DNA from: Mesorhizobium sp. WSM4904
Lineage (GTDB): Bacteria > Pseudomonadota > Alphaproteobacteria > Rhizobiales > Rhizobiaceae
Assembly (NCBI RefSeq): GCF_029674545.1
Contig: NZ_CP121354.1
Coordinates: forward strand, 3,543,001-3,607,000
Reading direction: 5' to 3'
Length of the DNA: 64,000 nt
The translations under genes were made by a program, and so were the position numbers. Below the pieces are notes generated by a model. It had not been told where the DNA came from. It saw only the letters and a list, made by a program, of their open reading frames with translations, and did no database searches. Below, piece by piece: positions 19,180 through 28,690 of this stretch (within the stretch, counting starts at the first letter, position 1; every line of letters starts with the position of its first letter).

Positions 19180-19239
19180 GCGATCCACATTCGTTTGCCT
19201 TGCGCGTCCTCGGGCTTCGCCCTGCGGTCGCGCGGGGAG

Positions 19240-19276
19240 ATCGCCAAGAACAAGCTGGTCGACAAGGCGAAGAACT
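19240..19276 (+). repeat. 37-bp direct duplication of the ilvC 3' end
   Basis: These 37 bases are identical to 19141-19177, the last codons of ilvC (encoding [12 protein letters not shown] and the first base of the stop). The copies are offset by 99 bp and separated by 62 bp. Identity begins and ends sharply, as expected from a local duplication or a recombination event. Confidence 0.9.
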
Positions 19277-19465
19277 GGGAAGCTTGCGCCAATTCTACCC
19301 TGCCCGCCATCTGCCGCAGGTTTCTGCGCTTCCGGCCTTCGCCGGCCGAAGCCCTCGTAGTGTCTTCGCTCTATGAAGGCTACGCCGGCGCAGGCCGGTT
19401 CTCGAAACCCGCACCAGCTGGCTCGGGAGGGCGAATTGTCATCAAGCACCGGTCGTGAAACATGG

Positions 19466-19492
19466 AGCCGGCGGAGCGATCCGCCGGCTTTT
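19466..19492 (+). terminator. Rho-independent terminator downstream of ilvC
   Basis: Perfect 10-bp stem AGCCGGCGGA / TCCGCCGGCT with a GCGA tetraloop, followed by TTT. It faces ilvC and ends six bases before the stop codon of the convergent PilZ gene. Confidence 0.8.
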
Positions 19493-19497
19493 CACGC

Positions 19498-19782
19498 TCA
19501 CCCATAGTGCCAATGCGGCTTCGGTTCCGTGCCGTTGAACTCGACGCCGATGCGGTCCTCGCGGCGCCAGCGGACGATCGCCTTGTAGCCGATGCCGTCG
19601 ATCGGCACATAGAGAAGAAATTCGTCCGGCACGCGCGCCTCGATCGGCACCTTCAATTCTGCGCCGCTGGGATGCATGTTGCGCACGGTGCACTTGACCT
19701 CGGAATTGTTGATGCCGGTCAGGATCGCCGCGCCTTTCAGCACGCGTTGCCTGTGCTTGCCTCTCAACTCGTTCTCAGCCAT
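19498..19782 (-). CDS. Single-domain PilZ protein
   Basis: 94-residue protein that is a bare PilZ barrel, the family that binds cyclic-di-GMP. The first binding motif is present as RGKHR near the N-terminus (Arg-x3-Arg). The second motif, normally (D/N)-x-S-x-x-G, reads NMHPSG: the Asn and Gly are kept but the Ser is His. The C-terminal strand IRIGVEFNG-like segment (DRIGVEFNGTEPKPHWHYG) is typical. It may bind cyclic-di-GMP weakly or not at all. It has no operon partner; the gene converges on ilvC. Confidence 0.82.
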   Translation of the reverse strand: MAENELRGKHRQRVLKGAAILTGINNSEVKCTVRNMHPSGAELKVPIEARVPDEFLLYVPIDGIGYKAIVRWRREDRIGVEFNGTEPKPHWHYG

Positions 19783-19910
19783 GGGACGGCACGATCCTAG
19801 CGAATCGCGATACGGCGATCGTCATGTGGGGGCACCGGCACCACTGATAGACGCCCTTGCTAAATTTAGGGTTATTGCTTCCACCGCCGATTTCTTTTTT
19901 TGCCGAAACA

Positions 19911-19939
19911 GAAACGGCGCCGCGATGGGGCGCCGTTTC
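19911..19939 (-). terminator. Terminator-like hairpin after the BA14K gene
   Basis: Perfect 11-bp stem GAAACGGCGCC / GGCGCCGTTTC with a seven-base loop, 20 bases after the stop codon of the minus-strand BA14K gene. A moderately T-rich stretch follows in that direction. Confidence 0.6.
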
Positions 19940-19958
19940 ATTCTTGCCGTAGACAGGA

Positions 19959-20531
19959 TCAGATATAGGGCGAAATGCACTGCCGACGCGGGCCGTAATT
20001 AGGCTGGAACGTGTTGTCCCAGGCACGATAGGACCGGTAGCGGTCGTAGCACCATTGGACATGTGCTCTCGAGAGCCGCTCCGTCCGGTAGATGCGCCGC
20101 GGTTGGTAATAGCGCGGATAGGGATCATAATAGTTGTCGTAGGCGAGGGCGCCTAAACCCAAGCCGAGGCCGAGTCCCAAAAGCGCCGCATCGCCGCTGC
20201 TGAAATGCCGATGATGGTGATGCCGCCAACGCCAGTCGCCGCCATCCCATCCACCACCGTCCCAGTTGCGGGAGAAATGACGGCCGCGGAAATCACCGCC
20301 ACGCCATCTGAAGTCGCCGCCGCGCCGCCAGCGCCAGTCATACATCTGCGGCGAGTAGTTGTTGCCGCCGGCCCAGCTGTCGCGGACAGGTATGACCGTA
20401 GGCGCCGCCGTGCCGGCAGCCGTCGAGAGATCGGGCTGCAGGATCGGGCCGGCGATCGACGGCGCGGTCAGGCCCGCCATGAGGCTCAGGGCCATCAGCC
20501 CGGAGCCGAGAGAAGACAAGAGCGGTTTCAT
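19959..20531 (-). CDS. BA14K-family secreted protein
   Basis: 190 residues from the ATG at 20531, which is preceded by GGAG and starts a clear signal peptide ([27 protein letters not shown]). The mature part has a low-complexity Trp/Arg/Gly/Asp-rich middle with [12 protein letters not shown] repeats and a His run, a Gly/Leu-rich hydrophobic segment ([17 protein letters not shown]), and the C-terminal BA14K motif [19 protein letters not shown] followed by GPRRQC. The family is named for a Brucella immunoreactive protein with lectin-like activity and is widespread in Rhizobiales; its cell-surface role is not settled. Confidence 0.85.
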   Translation of the reverse strand: MKPLLSSLGSGLMALSLMAGLTAPSIAGPILQPDLSTAAGTAAPTVIPVRDSWAGGNNYSPQMYDWRWRRGGDFRWRGGDFRGRHFSRNWDGGGWDGGDWRWRHHHHRHFSSGDAALLGLGLGLGLGALAYDNYYDPYPRYYQPRRIYRTERLSRAHVQWCYDRYRSYRAWDNTFQPNYGPRRQCISPYI

Positions 20532-20696
20532 TTCACTCTCCAAGGAGTAAAGGCCCCACGCCCAGAACACCCCGGGAAGAAGCCTATTGATGGGACTTTT
20601 CGTCTGAACGGAGGATGAACGGAAAGGTTCCGTCAACCATGACGGGTATCGCGTTGCTCTTGTTTTCAGCCCCGCTTGCGGGCAAAGGTCTCGGCC

Positions 20697-21809
20697 ATGT
20701 CGCTGCGCCTCGCCACCTTCAACGTCGAGAACCTGATGAACAGGTTCGATTTCTCGGGCTACCGCAACCAGCTCAACGAGGACCGGACGCTGGCGCTGTT
20801 CGATATCCAGAACGAGGCTGAATACAGGCTGCTCGAACAGGCGCGCACCATCGCCCAGTCAGACGACACCCGCCAGCTTACCGCGCTCGCCATAGCCGCA
20901 ACCCGCGCCGACATCATCTGCATGCAGGAGGTCGACAATATCGAGGCGCTGAAGGCCTTCGAATATGGCTATCTCTTCAAGATGATCGGGCAGGGCTATC
21001 GCCAGAAATACACCACCGCCGGCAATGATGCCCGCGGCATCGATGTCGCCGTGATGATGCGCAGCGAGACCGCGCAGGGGCAGCCGATCGAGTTCGTGCG
21101 CATGACCAGCCATGCCTATGTCACGTTCGAGCAATTCGGCCTGTTCACGCCCGAGCTAGCGGCGCTTGGGTTCCTGGCCAACGAGCGCATCTTCCGGCGC
21201 GACTGCCTGGAAATCGACGTGACGGTCGGCGGCGTGCCGCTGACGCTCTATCTGGTGCACTTCAAATCGATGGGCTCGCCGCGCAACGGGCTCGACGGCC
21301 GCGAGGCGACGATGCCGCTGCGCATGGCCGAGGCGCAGGCCGTGCGCCGCATCATCGAGGAGCGTTTCGGCCGGGACCATGCGGCCGACAAGCGCTGGGC
21401 GATCTGCGGCGACATGAACGACTACCGGCAGCGCGTGAAGATCGAAGGCGACAGTTTCGATGGCTACCGTTTCGAGGTGGTCGACGAAGCCCGGTCCTCG
21501 ATCAATGTGCTCATCGCCGGCGGCTTCTGCGAGAACGTCGTCGAGCGGCGGCCGGAGATGGATCGCTGGAGCTTTTATCACACGCGGGGGCCGGAGGAAC
21601 GGCACCTGTGCCAGTTGGATTATATCCTGCTGTCGAAGGCGCTGGCGGCGAAGAACGCCACCGCGGTGCCGGAGATCATCCGCAACGGCCAGCCCTGGCG
21701 CACCATCTTTCCGTCAGGCCAGGAAGTCGAGCGTTTCCCGCGCGCCGGGTGGGACAGGCCGAAGGCTTCGGACCATTGCCCGGTGGTGATCAATCTGGAC
21801 ATGGCCTGA
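20697..21809 (+). CDS. Endonuclease/exonuclease/phosphatase family protein
   Basis: 370-residue metal-dependent phosphoesterase of the DNase I-like fold. N-terminal strand [17 protein letters not shown] holds the conserved Asn; metal ligand Glu is in IICMQEVDN; the catalytic GDMNDY (Asp and Asn) lies at about residue 240; the final SDH motif is [11 protein letters not shown]. The ATG at 20697 starts exactly at the family's first strand; a TTG at 20676 is less likely. It is followed after four bases by a NUDIX hydrolase, a likely two-gene unit. Substrate (DNA, lipid or sugar phosphate) is unknown. Confidence 0.85.
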   Translation: MSLRLATFNVENLMNRFDFSGYRNQLNEDRTLALFDIQNEAEYRLLEQARTIAQSDDTRQLTALAIAATRADIICMQEVDNIEALKAFEYGYLFKMIGQGYRQKYTTAGNDARGIDVAVMMRSETAQGQPIEFVRMTSHAYVTFEQFGLFTPELAALGFLANERIFRRDCLEIDVTVGGVPLTLYLVHFKSMGSPRNGLDGREATMPLRMAEAQAVRRIIEERFGRDHAADKRWAICGDMNDYRQRVKIEGDSFDGYRFEVVDEARSSINVLIAGGFCENVVERRPEMDRWSFYHTRGPEERHLCQLDYILLSKALAAKNATAVPEIIRNGQPWRTIFPSGQEVERFPRAGWDRPKASDHCPVVINLDMA

Positions 21810-21813
21810 GCCC

Positions 21814-22533
21814 GTGAGTTTCGACCTGCCGCGCAACGTCATCCTGCCCGTCGACGAGGTCGACGTACGGCTCGACCCAAATCCTCATCCTTTTGAGTGC
21901 GACAACCAGGTGGCGATCGCCGAAAACTGGCGACGCGAGATGGACGCAAAGCCGGCGCTCTACGACGGCACGGTGGTGCTGCTTTCGACGCTCGCCTATC
22001 GCGACAACCGGCTTGTCGGCCGCTGCCATGCGGTGAGGTATTCGACCTTCATGCTTTGGCGCAAGAACCGCGAGCTGAGCGGCGCCGAGCATGCCTATGC
22101 GCATGCCGTGCTGGTGGCCGGCGACAACGCGCTGGTGGCGATCCGCATGGGCTCGCACACGGTGAACGCCGGCCGCGTCTACTTCGCCGCTGGCTCCTTC
22201 GAGCCGATCGATTTCCGCGACGGTATCGTCGATGTCGACTTCAACATGATCCGCGAGGTGGGCGAGGAGACCGGCATCGACCTGTCGGCGGCTCGACGCG
22301 GACGGCGCTATCATGCGCTATCCACGCCGAGCGGCACGGTGATCTTCCGCCGTTACCATGTCGCCGAGCCGGCCGAAGAAGTGGCGCGCCGCATCAGCGC
22401 CTACGTTGCCGCCGAGAGCGAGCCGGAGATCGATGGTCCGGTGGTCATTCGCAATGCCGTGGACCTTCCCGATGGGCTGATGGGCCATATGAAGCCGCTC
22501 ATCGAGTGGCATTTTTCCGGAGAGCAGGACTGA
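21814..22533 (+). CDS. NUDIX hydrolase
   Basis: 239-residue protein starting at a GTG four bases after the preceding gene. The NUDIX box is readable as GSFEPIDFRDGIVDVDFNM then IREVGEETGID (the REVGEETG core with metal-binding glutamates). The box is longer than usual between the Gly and the REV core, as in eukaryote-like subfamilies. N-terminal part LPRNVILPVDEVDVRLDP is not a known domain. Reaction: hydrolysis of a nucleoside diphosphate linked to another group; substrate unknown. Confidence 0.83.
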   Translation: MSFDLPRNVILPVDEVDVRLDPNPHPFECDNQVAIAENWRREMDAKPALYDGTVVLLSTLAYRDNRLVGRCHAVRYSTFMLWRKNRELSGAEHAYAHAVLVAGDNALVAIRMGSHTVNAGRVYFAAGSFEPIDFRDGIVDVDFNMIREVGEETGIDLSAARRGRRYHALSTPSGTVIFRRYHVAEPAEEVARRISAYVAAESEPEIDGPVVIRNAVDLPDGLMGHMKPLIEWHFSGEQD

Positions 22534-22566
22534 CGCGATCGCGGCCTGCCGAGCCCAAACGGCGGT

Positions 22567-23784
22567 CTATTCATGCCTCAGCGCATCGATCGGGTCGAGC
22601 CTGGCGCCGCGCAGCGCCGGGAAAAAGCCGAACACCATGCCGATCAGCGCCGAGAAGCCGACGGCAAGCAGGATGACGGCCGGGCTCGGCGAAAAGGGTA
22701 TCGTCAGCGTCGCCGAGGCTAGGCCGGCAAGCGCCAGTCCGATCAGGATGCCGATGATGCCGCCGAGCAGCGACAGCACCGTCGCCTCGACCAGGAACTG
22801 GATCAAGATGTGCTTCTCATGCGCGCCGATCGCCAGCCTGATGCCGATCTCGCGCGTGCGTTCGGTGACCGAGACCAGCATGATGTTCATGATGCCGATG
22901 CCGCCGACCAGGAGGCTGACGCCGGCGACGGCGCCCAGCATGCCGGTCATGGTGGTGGTGGCGCTGGCCATGGCGTCGGCGATCTGGGTCATGTCGCGGA
23001 TCGAGAAATCGGGATCGCGGTCCGGCGTGATGCGACGCGTGTCGCGCAAGATGTCCTCGACGCGCGGCTGCAGTTCGGTGGTCGGCGTCCTGTCGTCGGC
23101 GGCGATATAGATATTGTCGATGTCGCGATTGCCGGCGATGCGCCGCTGGTAGGCGGCTAAAGGCATGAGCACGACATTGTCCTGGTCCTGGCCGAAGCCG
23201 GTGTAGCCCTTGGGCTCCAGCAGGCCGATGATCCTGCAGGAGGTGCGGTTGACGCGGATCGTCTCGCCTTCCGGATCGCCGGCGCCGAAGAATTGCTGGC
23301 GCACCGTCTCGCCGATAAGGCAAACACCGGCGCCGGCGCGCGCCTCGGAATCGCTGAAGGGGCGGCCGGAAACCAGCTTCCAGTCGCGCGCGTCGAGATA
23401 GGCGCTGTCGGTGCCGGTGACGCCCGACGTCAGGCTCTCGGTGCCGAAGATGACGCGCACCTGCTTCTGCGAAGCCGGCGCGATGGCGCGGGCGCCGCTG
23501 AGGTGGGCGACCAGCGCTTCAACATCCTTGGCGGCCAGCGGTGGGGTGACCTGGTCGAGCCCGCCCGGACCGCCGGGCCCGGCGGGACGGCCTGCGCGGA
23601 CGACGAGAAGATTGCTGCCGAGCTTCGAGATATCGGCCTTGACCTTCTCGGTGGTGCCGGAGCCGATGGTGAGCATGGCGATGACGGCGGCAACGCCGAT
23701 GACGATGCCGAGCAAGGTCAGGAACGAGCGCAGCACGTTCCGGCGGATCGAAATCAGCGAAAGGCGGACGGTCTCCCAGATCAT
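22567..23784 (-). CDS. MacB-type ABC transporter permease
   Basis: 405-residue inner-membrane permease of the MacB/LolC superfamily: one N-terminal helix (SFLTLLGIVIGVAAVIAMLTIG), a large periplasmic MacB_PCD domain (about 45-245) and three C-terminal helices (VAGVSLLVGGIGIMNIMLVSV, ATVLSLLGGIIGILIGLALAGL, VILLAVGFSALIGMVFGFFPA). The motif SVTERTREIGIRLAIGA is the coupling helix. A Gly/Pro-rich loop (GRPAGPGGPGGLD) sits near residue 68. Unlike E. coli MacB the ATPase is a separate gene; the two overlap by four bases (ATGA). Confidence 0.92.
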   Translation of the reverse strand: MIWETVRLSLISIRRNVLRSFLTLLGIVIGVAAVIAMLTIGSGTTEKVKADISKLGSNLLVVRAGRPAGPGGPGGLDQVTPPLAAKDVEALVAHLSGARAIAPASQKQVRVIFGTESLTSGVTGTDSAYLDARDWKLVSGRPFSDSEARAGAGVCLIGETVRQQFFGAGDPEGETIRVNRTSCRIIGLLEPKGYTGFGQDQDNVVLMPLAAYQRRIAGNRDIDNIYIAADDRTPTTELQPRVEDILRDTRRITPDRDPDFSIRDMTQIADAMASATTTMTGMLGAVAGVSLLVGGIGIMNIMLVSVTERTREIGIRLAIGAHEKHILIQFLVEATVLSLLGGIIGILIGLALAGLASATLTIPFSPSPAVILLAVGFSALIGMVFGFFPALRGARLDPIDALRHE

Positions 23785-24485
23785 GCGGCCTCGGCTTTCG
23801 TTGTGTCCGAGGCGACGTGGCCGTCGAGGAAGCGCACGGTGCGCTCGGCATAGTCCGCGACGTCGGCCTCGTGTGTGACCATGACGATGGTGAGGCCGAG
23901 CTCGGCGTTCAGCCTGGTCAGCAATTCCATGATCTCGTGCGTGCGCGCCGTGTCCAGATTTCCCGTCGGCTCGTCGGCGACGAGCAGCGTCGGTTTGGTG
24001 ACGATGGCGCGCGCGATCGCAACGCGCTGCTGCTGACCGCCCGAAAGCTCGGCTGGCGTGTGGTGCTCGCGCCCGACCAGCCCGACCTGGGCAAGCGCCT
24101 GCATGGCGCGATCACGGCGCTCGCGGGCGGAAACGCCACGATAGATCAGCGGCAGCTCGACATTTTCCGCCGCCGTGGTGCGGGGCAGCAGATTGTGGCC
24201 CTGGAAGACGAAGCCGACATAAAGGTTGCGCAGCAGGGCGCGACGGTTGCGGTCTAGGCGACCGGCATCGATGCCCATGAAGCGGTAGGTTCCGGCCGTC
24301 GGCGTGTCGAGACAGCCGACGATGTTCATGGCGGTCGACTTGCCTGAGCCGGACGGACCCATGATGGCGACGAATTCACCTCTGCGGATCGCAAGATCGA
24401 CGCCGGCAAGCGCATGCACGCGTGCCTCGCCCGAGCCATAACTCTTCCAGACCTTGTCGAAAGTGATGAGCAGGGGGGCGGGCAC
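23781..24485 (-). CDS. MacB/LolD-type ABC transporter ATP-binding protein
   Basis: 234-residue ATPase. Walker [13 protein letters not shown] (about residues 43-54), Q-loop [10 protein letters not shown], signature [15 protein letters not shown], Walker [13 protein letters not shown] and switch His in [14 protein letters not shown] are all intact. It sits between the adaptor and permease genes on the minus strand, with overlaps or short gaps, so the three form a tripartite export system of MacAB type that uses ATP to export a compound across the envelope. The TolC partner is not in the window. Confidence 0.93.
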   Translation of the reverse strand: MPAPLLITFDKVWKSYGSGEARVHALAGVDLAIRRGEFVAIMGPSGSGKSTAMNIVGCLDTPTAGTYRFMGIDAGRLDRNRRALLRNLYVGFVFQGHNLLPRTTAAENVELPLIYRGVSARERRDRAMQALAQVGLVGREHHTPAELSGGQQQRVAIARAIVTKPTLLVADEPTGNLDTARTHEIMELLTRLNAELGLTIVMVTHEADVADYAERTVRFLDGHVASDTTKAEAA

Positions 24486-24488
24486 GGA

Positions 24489-25774
24489 TCAGCTCCGCTG
24501 CTGCGAGCCGGTGATGACCTCGGCGCCTTCCTCGAGGCCGGACGTGATCTCGGTCAGTTCGCCGTCGGTCGAGCCGATCCTGACGTTGACGGCATGCGGC
24601 CGGCCTTTTTCCAGCACATAGAGCGTGCGCGAGCCGTCGGTCGGCGCCTTCGCCACCTCGCGCTGCCGGTTGGGACGGCCCATGCGGCCGGTGAACAGGT
24701 CGCTCAGGCTCCAGCCGCGGGCCGCCGGTTGCGCCGGGCGGTAACGGAAGGCCGTGACCGGCACGGTGAGCACGCCCTTGGCCTGCCTTGTCACCACCGC
24801 GACGGTTGCCGTCATGCCGGGCCTCAGCAGAAGCTCGCCGTTGTCGACTTCGAGCCGCGCGTTGTAGGTGACGACGCCATCGGTGGTGACCGAGGCGTAG
24901 GAGATGTCGCGGATCTCGGCGTTGAAGGGGCGGTCCGGGAATGCATCGACGGTGAAGCGGGCATGCTGGCCGGGTTTGACCTGGCCGATATCGGCCTCGT
25001 CCACCGCCGCCTGCAGCTCCATATTCCGCAGATCGGCGGCGATGACGAACAGCACCGGCGCCTGCAGCGAAGAGGCGACCGTCTGTCCGGGATCGACCGA
25101 GCGCGTGAGCACGATGCCATCGATCGGCGCGTAGATGGTGCTCTTGGCAAGATCAGTCTGCTGCGCCTTGAGATCCGCCTCGGCAATAGCGAGATTGGCC
25201 TCGGCGCTGTCGAGCGCGGCCTTGGAGCGATCGCGCGTCGCGGTCGCGGCCTCGAGCGACTGGTCCGTCGCCATGCCGCGCTTGGTGAGCGCGCTTGCGC
25301 GGACCACCGCGTTCTCGTTTTCCTGCAACGTGACCTTGGCGTTCTCGACGCTAGCTGCTGCCGCCTTGGCCGAGGCGGTGGCGCGCTCAATCTGGACCTC
25401 GAGCTTGGCGGTGTCGAGCTTCGCCAGGACGTCGCCCTTCCTCACCTGCTGGTTCTCGTTGACGGCGACGGAGCGGACGATGCCGGAAAGCTCGCTGGAG
25501 ATGTCGACCTGCGTCAGCGGCTGCAGCGTGCCGGTCGCCGACACCTGCACGGTCAGGTCGGCGACCGTCGCCGGAGCGGTCGTGTATTCGATTCGGGGCG
25601 GCGCGGCGGCGTTCCACCGGTAGACGCCGATCGCGGCCCCACGACCGCCAGCGCCAGCAGCGCATAGAGCCAGCCGCGCCGGCGCTTGCGGCTCATCCCT
25701 TTGCGGTCGAGCCCGAGAGCGGCTTCGATGGAAGTGTCGGATTCTGCGTTTGGCGGATTGACAACCTGGTCCAC
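24489..25774 (-). pseudogene. MacA-like HlyD-family adaptor, frameshifted near the N-terminus
   Basis: Periplasmic adaptor of the MacAB-like system. The body (24489 to about 25640) has the lipoyl domain, a coiled-coil hairpin (about 25150-25420) and barrel domains, and contains QVSATGTLQPLTQVDISSE. The N-terminal segment from the ATG at 25774 (MDQVVNPPNAESDTSIEA..., then transmembrane WLYALLALAVVG) is in another frame. The break is at a CCCC run at 25637-25640: one more base would give VVGAAIGVYRWNAAAPPRIEY and join both parts. As written, only a 353-residue protein from a GTG at 25550 without membrane anchor could be made. This is either a real mutation or a sequencing error. Confidence 0.75.
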
Positions 25775-25908
25775 CCCAGACCCCTATAGCGAAAAATTGC
25801 TGTCCCTATTGGTGCACAAATCATGCCTTAAGGTTCGAATTTCAAATTAAATTTCCCTCATGTTGGGATTGAGGCGGAAAATTCGGGACGAGGCGGAAGG
25901 TTTTCTCG

Positions 25909-26811
25909 ATGGCACGCAGCTACCTGCTTTACGATGTGTTCACGACCGAGCGGCTGGCGGGGAATCCGCTCGCCGTGGTGCTCGACAGCGAGGGGCTGGA
26001 CAGCACCGCCATGCAGGCGATCGCGCGCGAATTCAACCTGTCCGAGACGGTTTTCGTGCTGCCGCCCGACAATCCCAAGCACCGCAATCGGATTCGCATC
26101 TTCACGCCCGATTATGAGATGCCGTTCGCCGGCCATCCGACGGTCGGGTCGGCGATCGCGCTTGCGGAATTGGCGGGCGAGGCGGCTGGGGTCTTCGTTT
26201 TGGAGGAGAATATCGGCCCTGTGCGCTGCGCGGTCAGCAAGCATGACGGCGCCATTTACGCCGAATTCGATCTGGCGAAACTGCCGGATCGCCTCGAACT
26301 CGCCGCCGACCCGGAAATGATCGGCGCAGCGCTCGGCCTTGCGCCGCACGAGATCGGCTTCGAGAATCACCGCGTCTCCTTCTGGTCGGCCGGCGTGCCC
26401 TATGTCGCCATTCCGGTCTCCGGCCTCGATGCGGCGGCAAAAATCAGGCTGGACAACCAGGCCTGGTCGGAGCTCGCGCCGCGCAAGAGCGAATGGGCTT
26501 TTGCCAGCCCCTATGTCTATTGCCGCGAGACAGTGCATCATGACAGCGCCTTCCATGTCCGCATGATCGTGCCCGGGACGCCCTCCTACGAAGACCCGGC
26601 GACCGGCTCGGCGGCGGCCGCCTTTGCCGGCGCGATCATGCATTTCGATGGTCCGACGGACGGAATCACGCAGCTATGGATCGAGCAGGGGCTGGAGATG
26701 GGCCGGCCCTCGCGCATCCGGCTCGAGCTCAATGTCGACGGCGGAAAACTGGCGTCCGCGCGCATCGGCGGTCACGCTATCAAGGTGGCCGAAGGCAACC
26801 TTTTTGTCTGA
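25909..26811 (+). CDS. PhzF-family isomerase-like protein
   Basis: 300-residue protein with the diaminopimelate epimerase-like double fold. Signatures: YDVFTTERLAGNPLAVV at the N-terminus; FNLSETVFVLPP with the catalytic Glu of PhzF; IFTPDYEMPFAGHPTVGSA; and YEDPATGSAAAAFAG, the diagnostic C-terminal motif. In Pseudomonas PhzF isomerises dihydro-hydroxyanthranilate for phenazines, but no other phz gene is here, so this is one of the many family members of unknown substrate. It is divergent from the frameshifted adaptor gene across an AT-rich 134-bp gap. Confidence 0.9.
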   Translation: MARSYLLYDVFTTERLAGNPLAVVLDSEGLDSTAMQAIAREFNLSETVFVLPPDNPKHRNRIRIFTPDYEMPFAGHPTVGSAIALAELAGEAAGVFVLEENIGPVRCAVSKHDGAIYAEFDLAKLPDRLELAADPEMIGAALGLAPHEIGFENHRVSFWSAGVPYVAIPVSGLDAAAKIRLDNQAWSELAPRKSEWAFASPYVYCRETVHHDSAFHVRMIVPGTPSYEDPATGSAAAAFAGAIMHFDGPTDGITQLWIEQGLEMGRPSRIRLELNVDGGKLASARIGGHAIKVAEGNLFV

Positions 26812-26917
26812 CGGGTGCGGCACTTAGGCGATTTGTCGGGAAATGATCCCGGCGGGGCTGGACATCACCGAAAGCGGCGGCTATATGCGCCGCCGACGCT
26901 GGGTTTTCCGGCGGTGT

Positions 26918-26993
<76 letters not shown>

Positions 26994-27460
26994 AATTTTC
27001 CAGTCAAATCAATGACATGAGCAAACATGGCAATCAACTAGATTGTCACATTGTCACGCCGTAGTCACCGCGTGCAATCCGTTACCTACAAGGAATGGTC
27101 AACATTCTTGATGGAAGTCGGAAAGAGAGGTTTACAGTCGTCATTAGGATCGACGGTCTGAACGAAAACCCGTTCGGTCCACCCGAATGAAATGGCCATG
27201 TAGATGTTAGCTCCTCCGCACGTCGCTGCGCCAACGACGGCGCGCGCGGAAACCATGGCTCGGGACGAGGAGACGGCGGCCATCCGCTCGAGCTAGCTAG
27301 GAGATGGGGAATGAAGAACAAAAACAAAAACAGGCTTGACGGCAATCCGCCCCATACAAGCAATTACGGTGTGTTATTGTTAACAGTTGCGCGCTAAGGT
27401 AGCGATCGGGCGTGGGGTGTCGTCACCAATGACGACTGTTAGATCGCTTTGCGGGCGCCC
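26994..27460. other. AT-richer intergenic region between tRNA-Lys and the glucan locus
   Basis: About 460 bases without a convincing gene and visibly lower in GC than its neighbours. A 31-codon frame at 27095-27190 (starting MVNILDGSRKERF) has AAGGA just before its ATG and an even amino-acid mix, so it could be a remnant or a small gene; confidence is low. Near 27330-27390 are an adenine-rich tract, a TTGACG at 27336-27341 and a TGTTAACA palindrome, which may belong to the control region of the downstream operon. Minus-strand frames here are rich in Pro, Ser and Leu and look spurious. Confidence 0.45.
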
Positions 27461-28690
27461 ATGTTCTGGAACAAACGCTTTGTTCGAGTTGCAGTAGGAG
27501 TCCTGCTGCTGGTTGCCGCAGTTCTTGCTCTCTTGCCTGGACTCACGGGATATACCAGCCTCGACGGCACCATCAATGCGCGTTTCGCCGAGATCTCGGC
27601 CCCGATCGAGGGCACCGTGCTGCAGACGCCGCCGAAAACCGGCACGCACCTGCCGGAAAATGCAGTATTGCTGACGATCCGGAACGAGCGAGTGAATCGC
27701 GCCGTCGAGACATCCCTGGCCGCGGAACTGGAGACCACGCGGAACAGGGTGCAGGCGCTCGAAAATCAGCGCAGCGAGCTGGTAGCGCTGCGTGCCAGAT
27801 TGGGCCGACGCTTCGATGCCTATAGCAAGGCAATGATCAACAGCATCGAACAGCAGATTGCGATTTCGCGTCAACGCATCACGATGCTGGCTGCCCGGCG
27901 ATCGGCGAGTGCGGCGGAACTCAAGCGCAACTCCACGCTGATCGTGAGGGGTGTCGTTTCGCAAGCCAGTGTCGACGAGGCGCAAGCGACAGAGATCGCG
28001 GCCTCGGCAGAGGTCGAAGTCGAAAACCTGACCCTGAAACGGCTGGAGCGGCAACTGGAAGCGATGCGGCAAGGCGTTTTTCTCGAGGACGGGCAAAACG
28101 ACGTTCCTTACTCGCACCAGCGGCAGGACGAGTTGGCGATCCAGATCGCCGATCTCGATGCGCGTGCCGCAGAAAGCCGCACCCGTCTGGCAGAGCTTTC
28201 AAAGCAACTGGCAGAGGAGGCGCGACGGGTCGACAGCCTCGAACACGCGGTCATGACAATGCCCTTCAACGGCGTAATCTGGCGTAACAACGTCGTTGCG
28301 GGAGCCAATGTCGTCGCCGGAAACGAACTGCTGCGCGTGCTCGATTGCCGCGACCTCTTCGTGGATATTCTGGTTCCCGAGGTCGATTTCGACCAGATCT
28401 ATCCGCGCCGCGCCGCGGAGGTCCGCATCCTCGGGACGGATAATGTCATTGACGGTGAGGTCATTTCGGTTCGTGGCAATTCCGCGGTGGTAGAGGAGCC
28501 GACACTCGCGGCGATGCCTCCAAGCGGCAGAGGGCGCAACGCCCGGATCAGGGTGGCGCTCGCAAACTCGTCTCTCAACACCGACTACAGCAATTTCTGC
28601 CATGTTGGGCGGTCGGTCCAGGTCCGCTTCCACACGCGCAGCTTCACGATGGCCCAGTGGCTGACAAGGCTATGGTTCAGTATCTGGTAG
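27461..28690 (+). CDS. bgsB: HlyD-family membrane fusion protein, BgsB-like
   Basis: 409 residues from the ATG at 27461 (an in-frame TTG at 27449 is the alternative). One N-terminal membrane helix (VAVGVLLLVAAVLALLPGL), a first lipoyl half (ISAPIEGTVLQTPPKTGTHL), a long coiled coil (about residues 70-255, rich in Glu, Arg, Gln and Leu), the second lipoyl half (VMTMPFNGVIWRNNVVAGANV) and a barrel domain. Its stop lies 19 bases inside the following glycosyltransferase gene. In S. meliloti the operon bgsBA has this order and composition, and BgsB is needed for export of mixed-linkage beta-glucan. The assignment rests on this context and on domain content. Confidence 0.65.
   Translation: MFWNKRFVRVAVGVLLLVAAVLALLPGLTGYTSLDGTINARFAEISAPIEGTVLQTPPKTGTHLPENAVLLTIRNERVNRAVETSLAAELETTRNRVQALENQRSELVALRARLGRRFDAYSKAMINSIEQQIAISRQRITMLAARRSASAAELKRNSTLIVRGVVSQASVDEAQATEIAASAEVEVENLTLKRLERQLEAMRQGVFLEDGQNDVPYSHQRQDELAIQIADLDARAAESRTRLAELSKQLAEEARRVDSLEHAVMTMPFNGVIWRNNVVAGANVVAGNELLRVLDCRDLFVDILVPEVDFDQIYPRRAAEVRILGTDNVIDGEVISVRGNSAVVEEPTLAAMPPSGRGRNARIRVALANSSLNTDYSNFCHVGRSVQVRFHTRSFTMAQWLTRLWFSIW

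Larger units (their letters stand above)
19180..19497 (+). other. Intergenic region after ilvC
   Basis: No gene is supported here. It holds a direct copy of the ilvC 3' end (19240-19276), a stretch of short GC-rich inverted segments (about 19325-19400) and a strong terminator at 19466-19492. An open frame of 87 codons (19195-19458) is made mostly of the copied ilvC tail and repeats and has no ribosome-binding site, so I do not count it as a gene. Confidence 0.6.

Noticed and set aside
19195..19458. 87-codon frame after ilvC
   Set aside because: Made of the copied ilvC tail and GC-rich repeats, with no ribosome-binding site or domain.
27082..27363. Minus-strand frame of 93 codons in the region after tRNA-Lys
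   Set aside because: Leu/Phe/Ser/Pro-rich text without start signals or family match.
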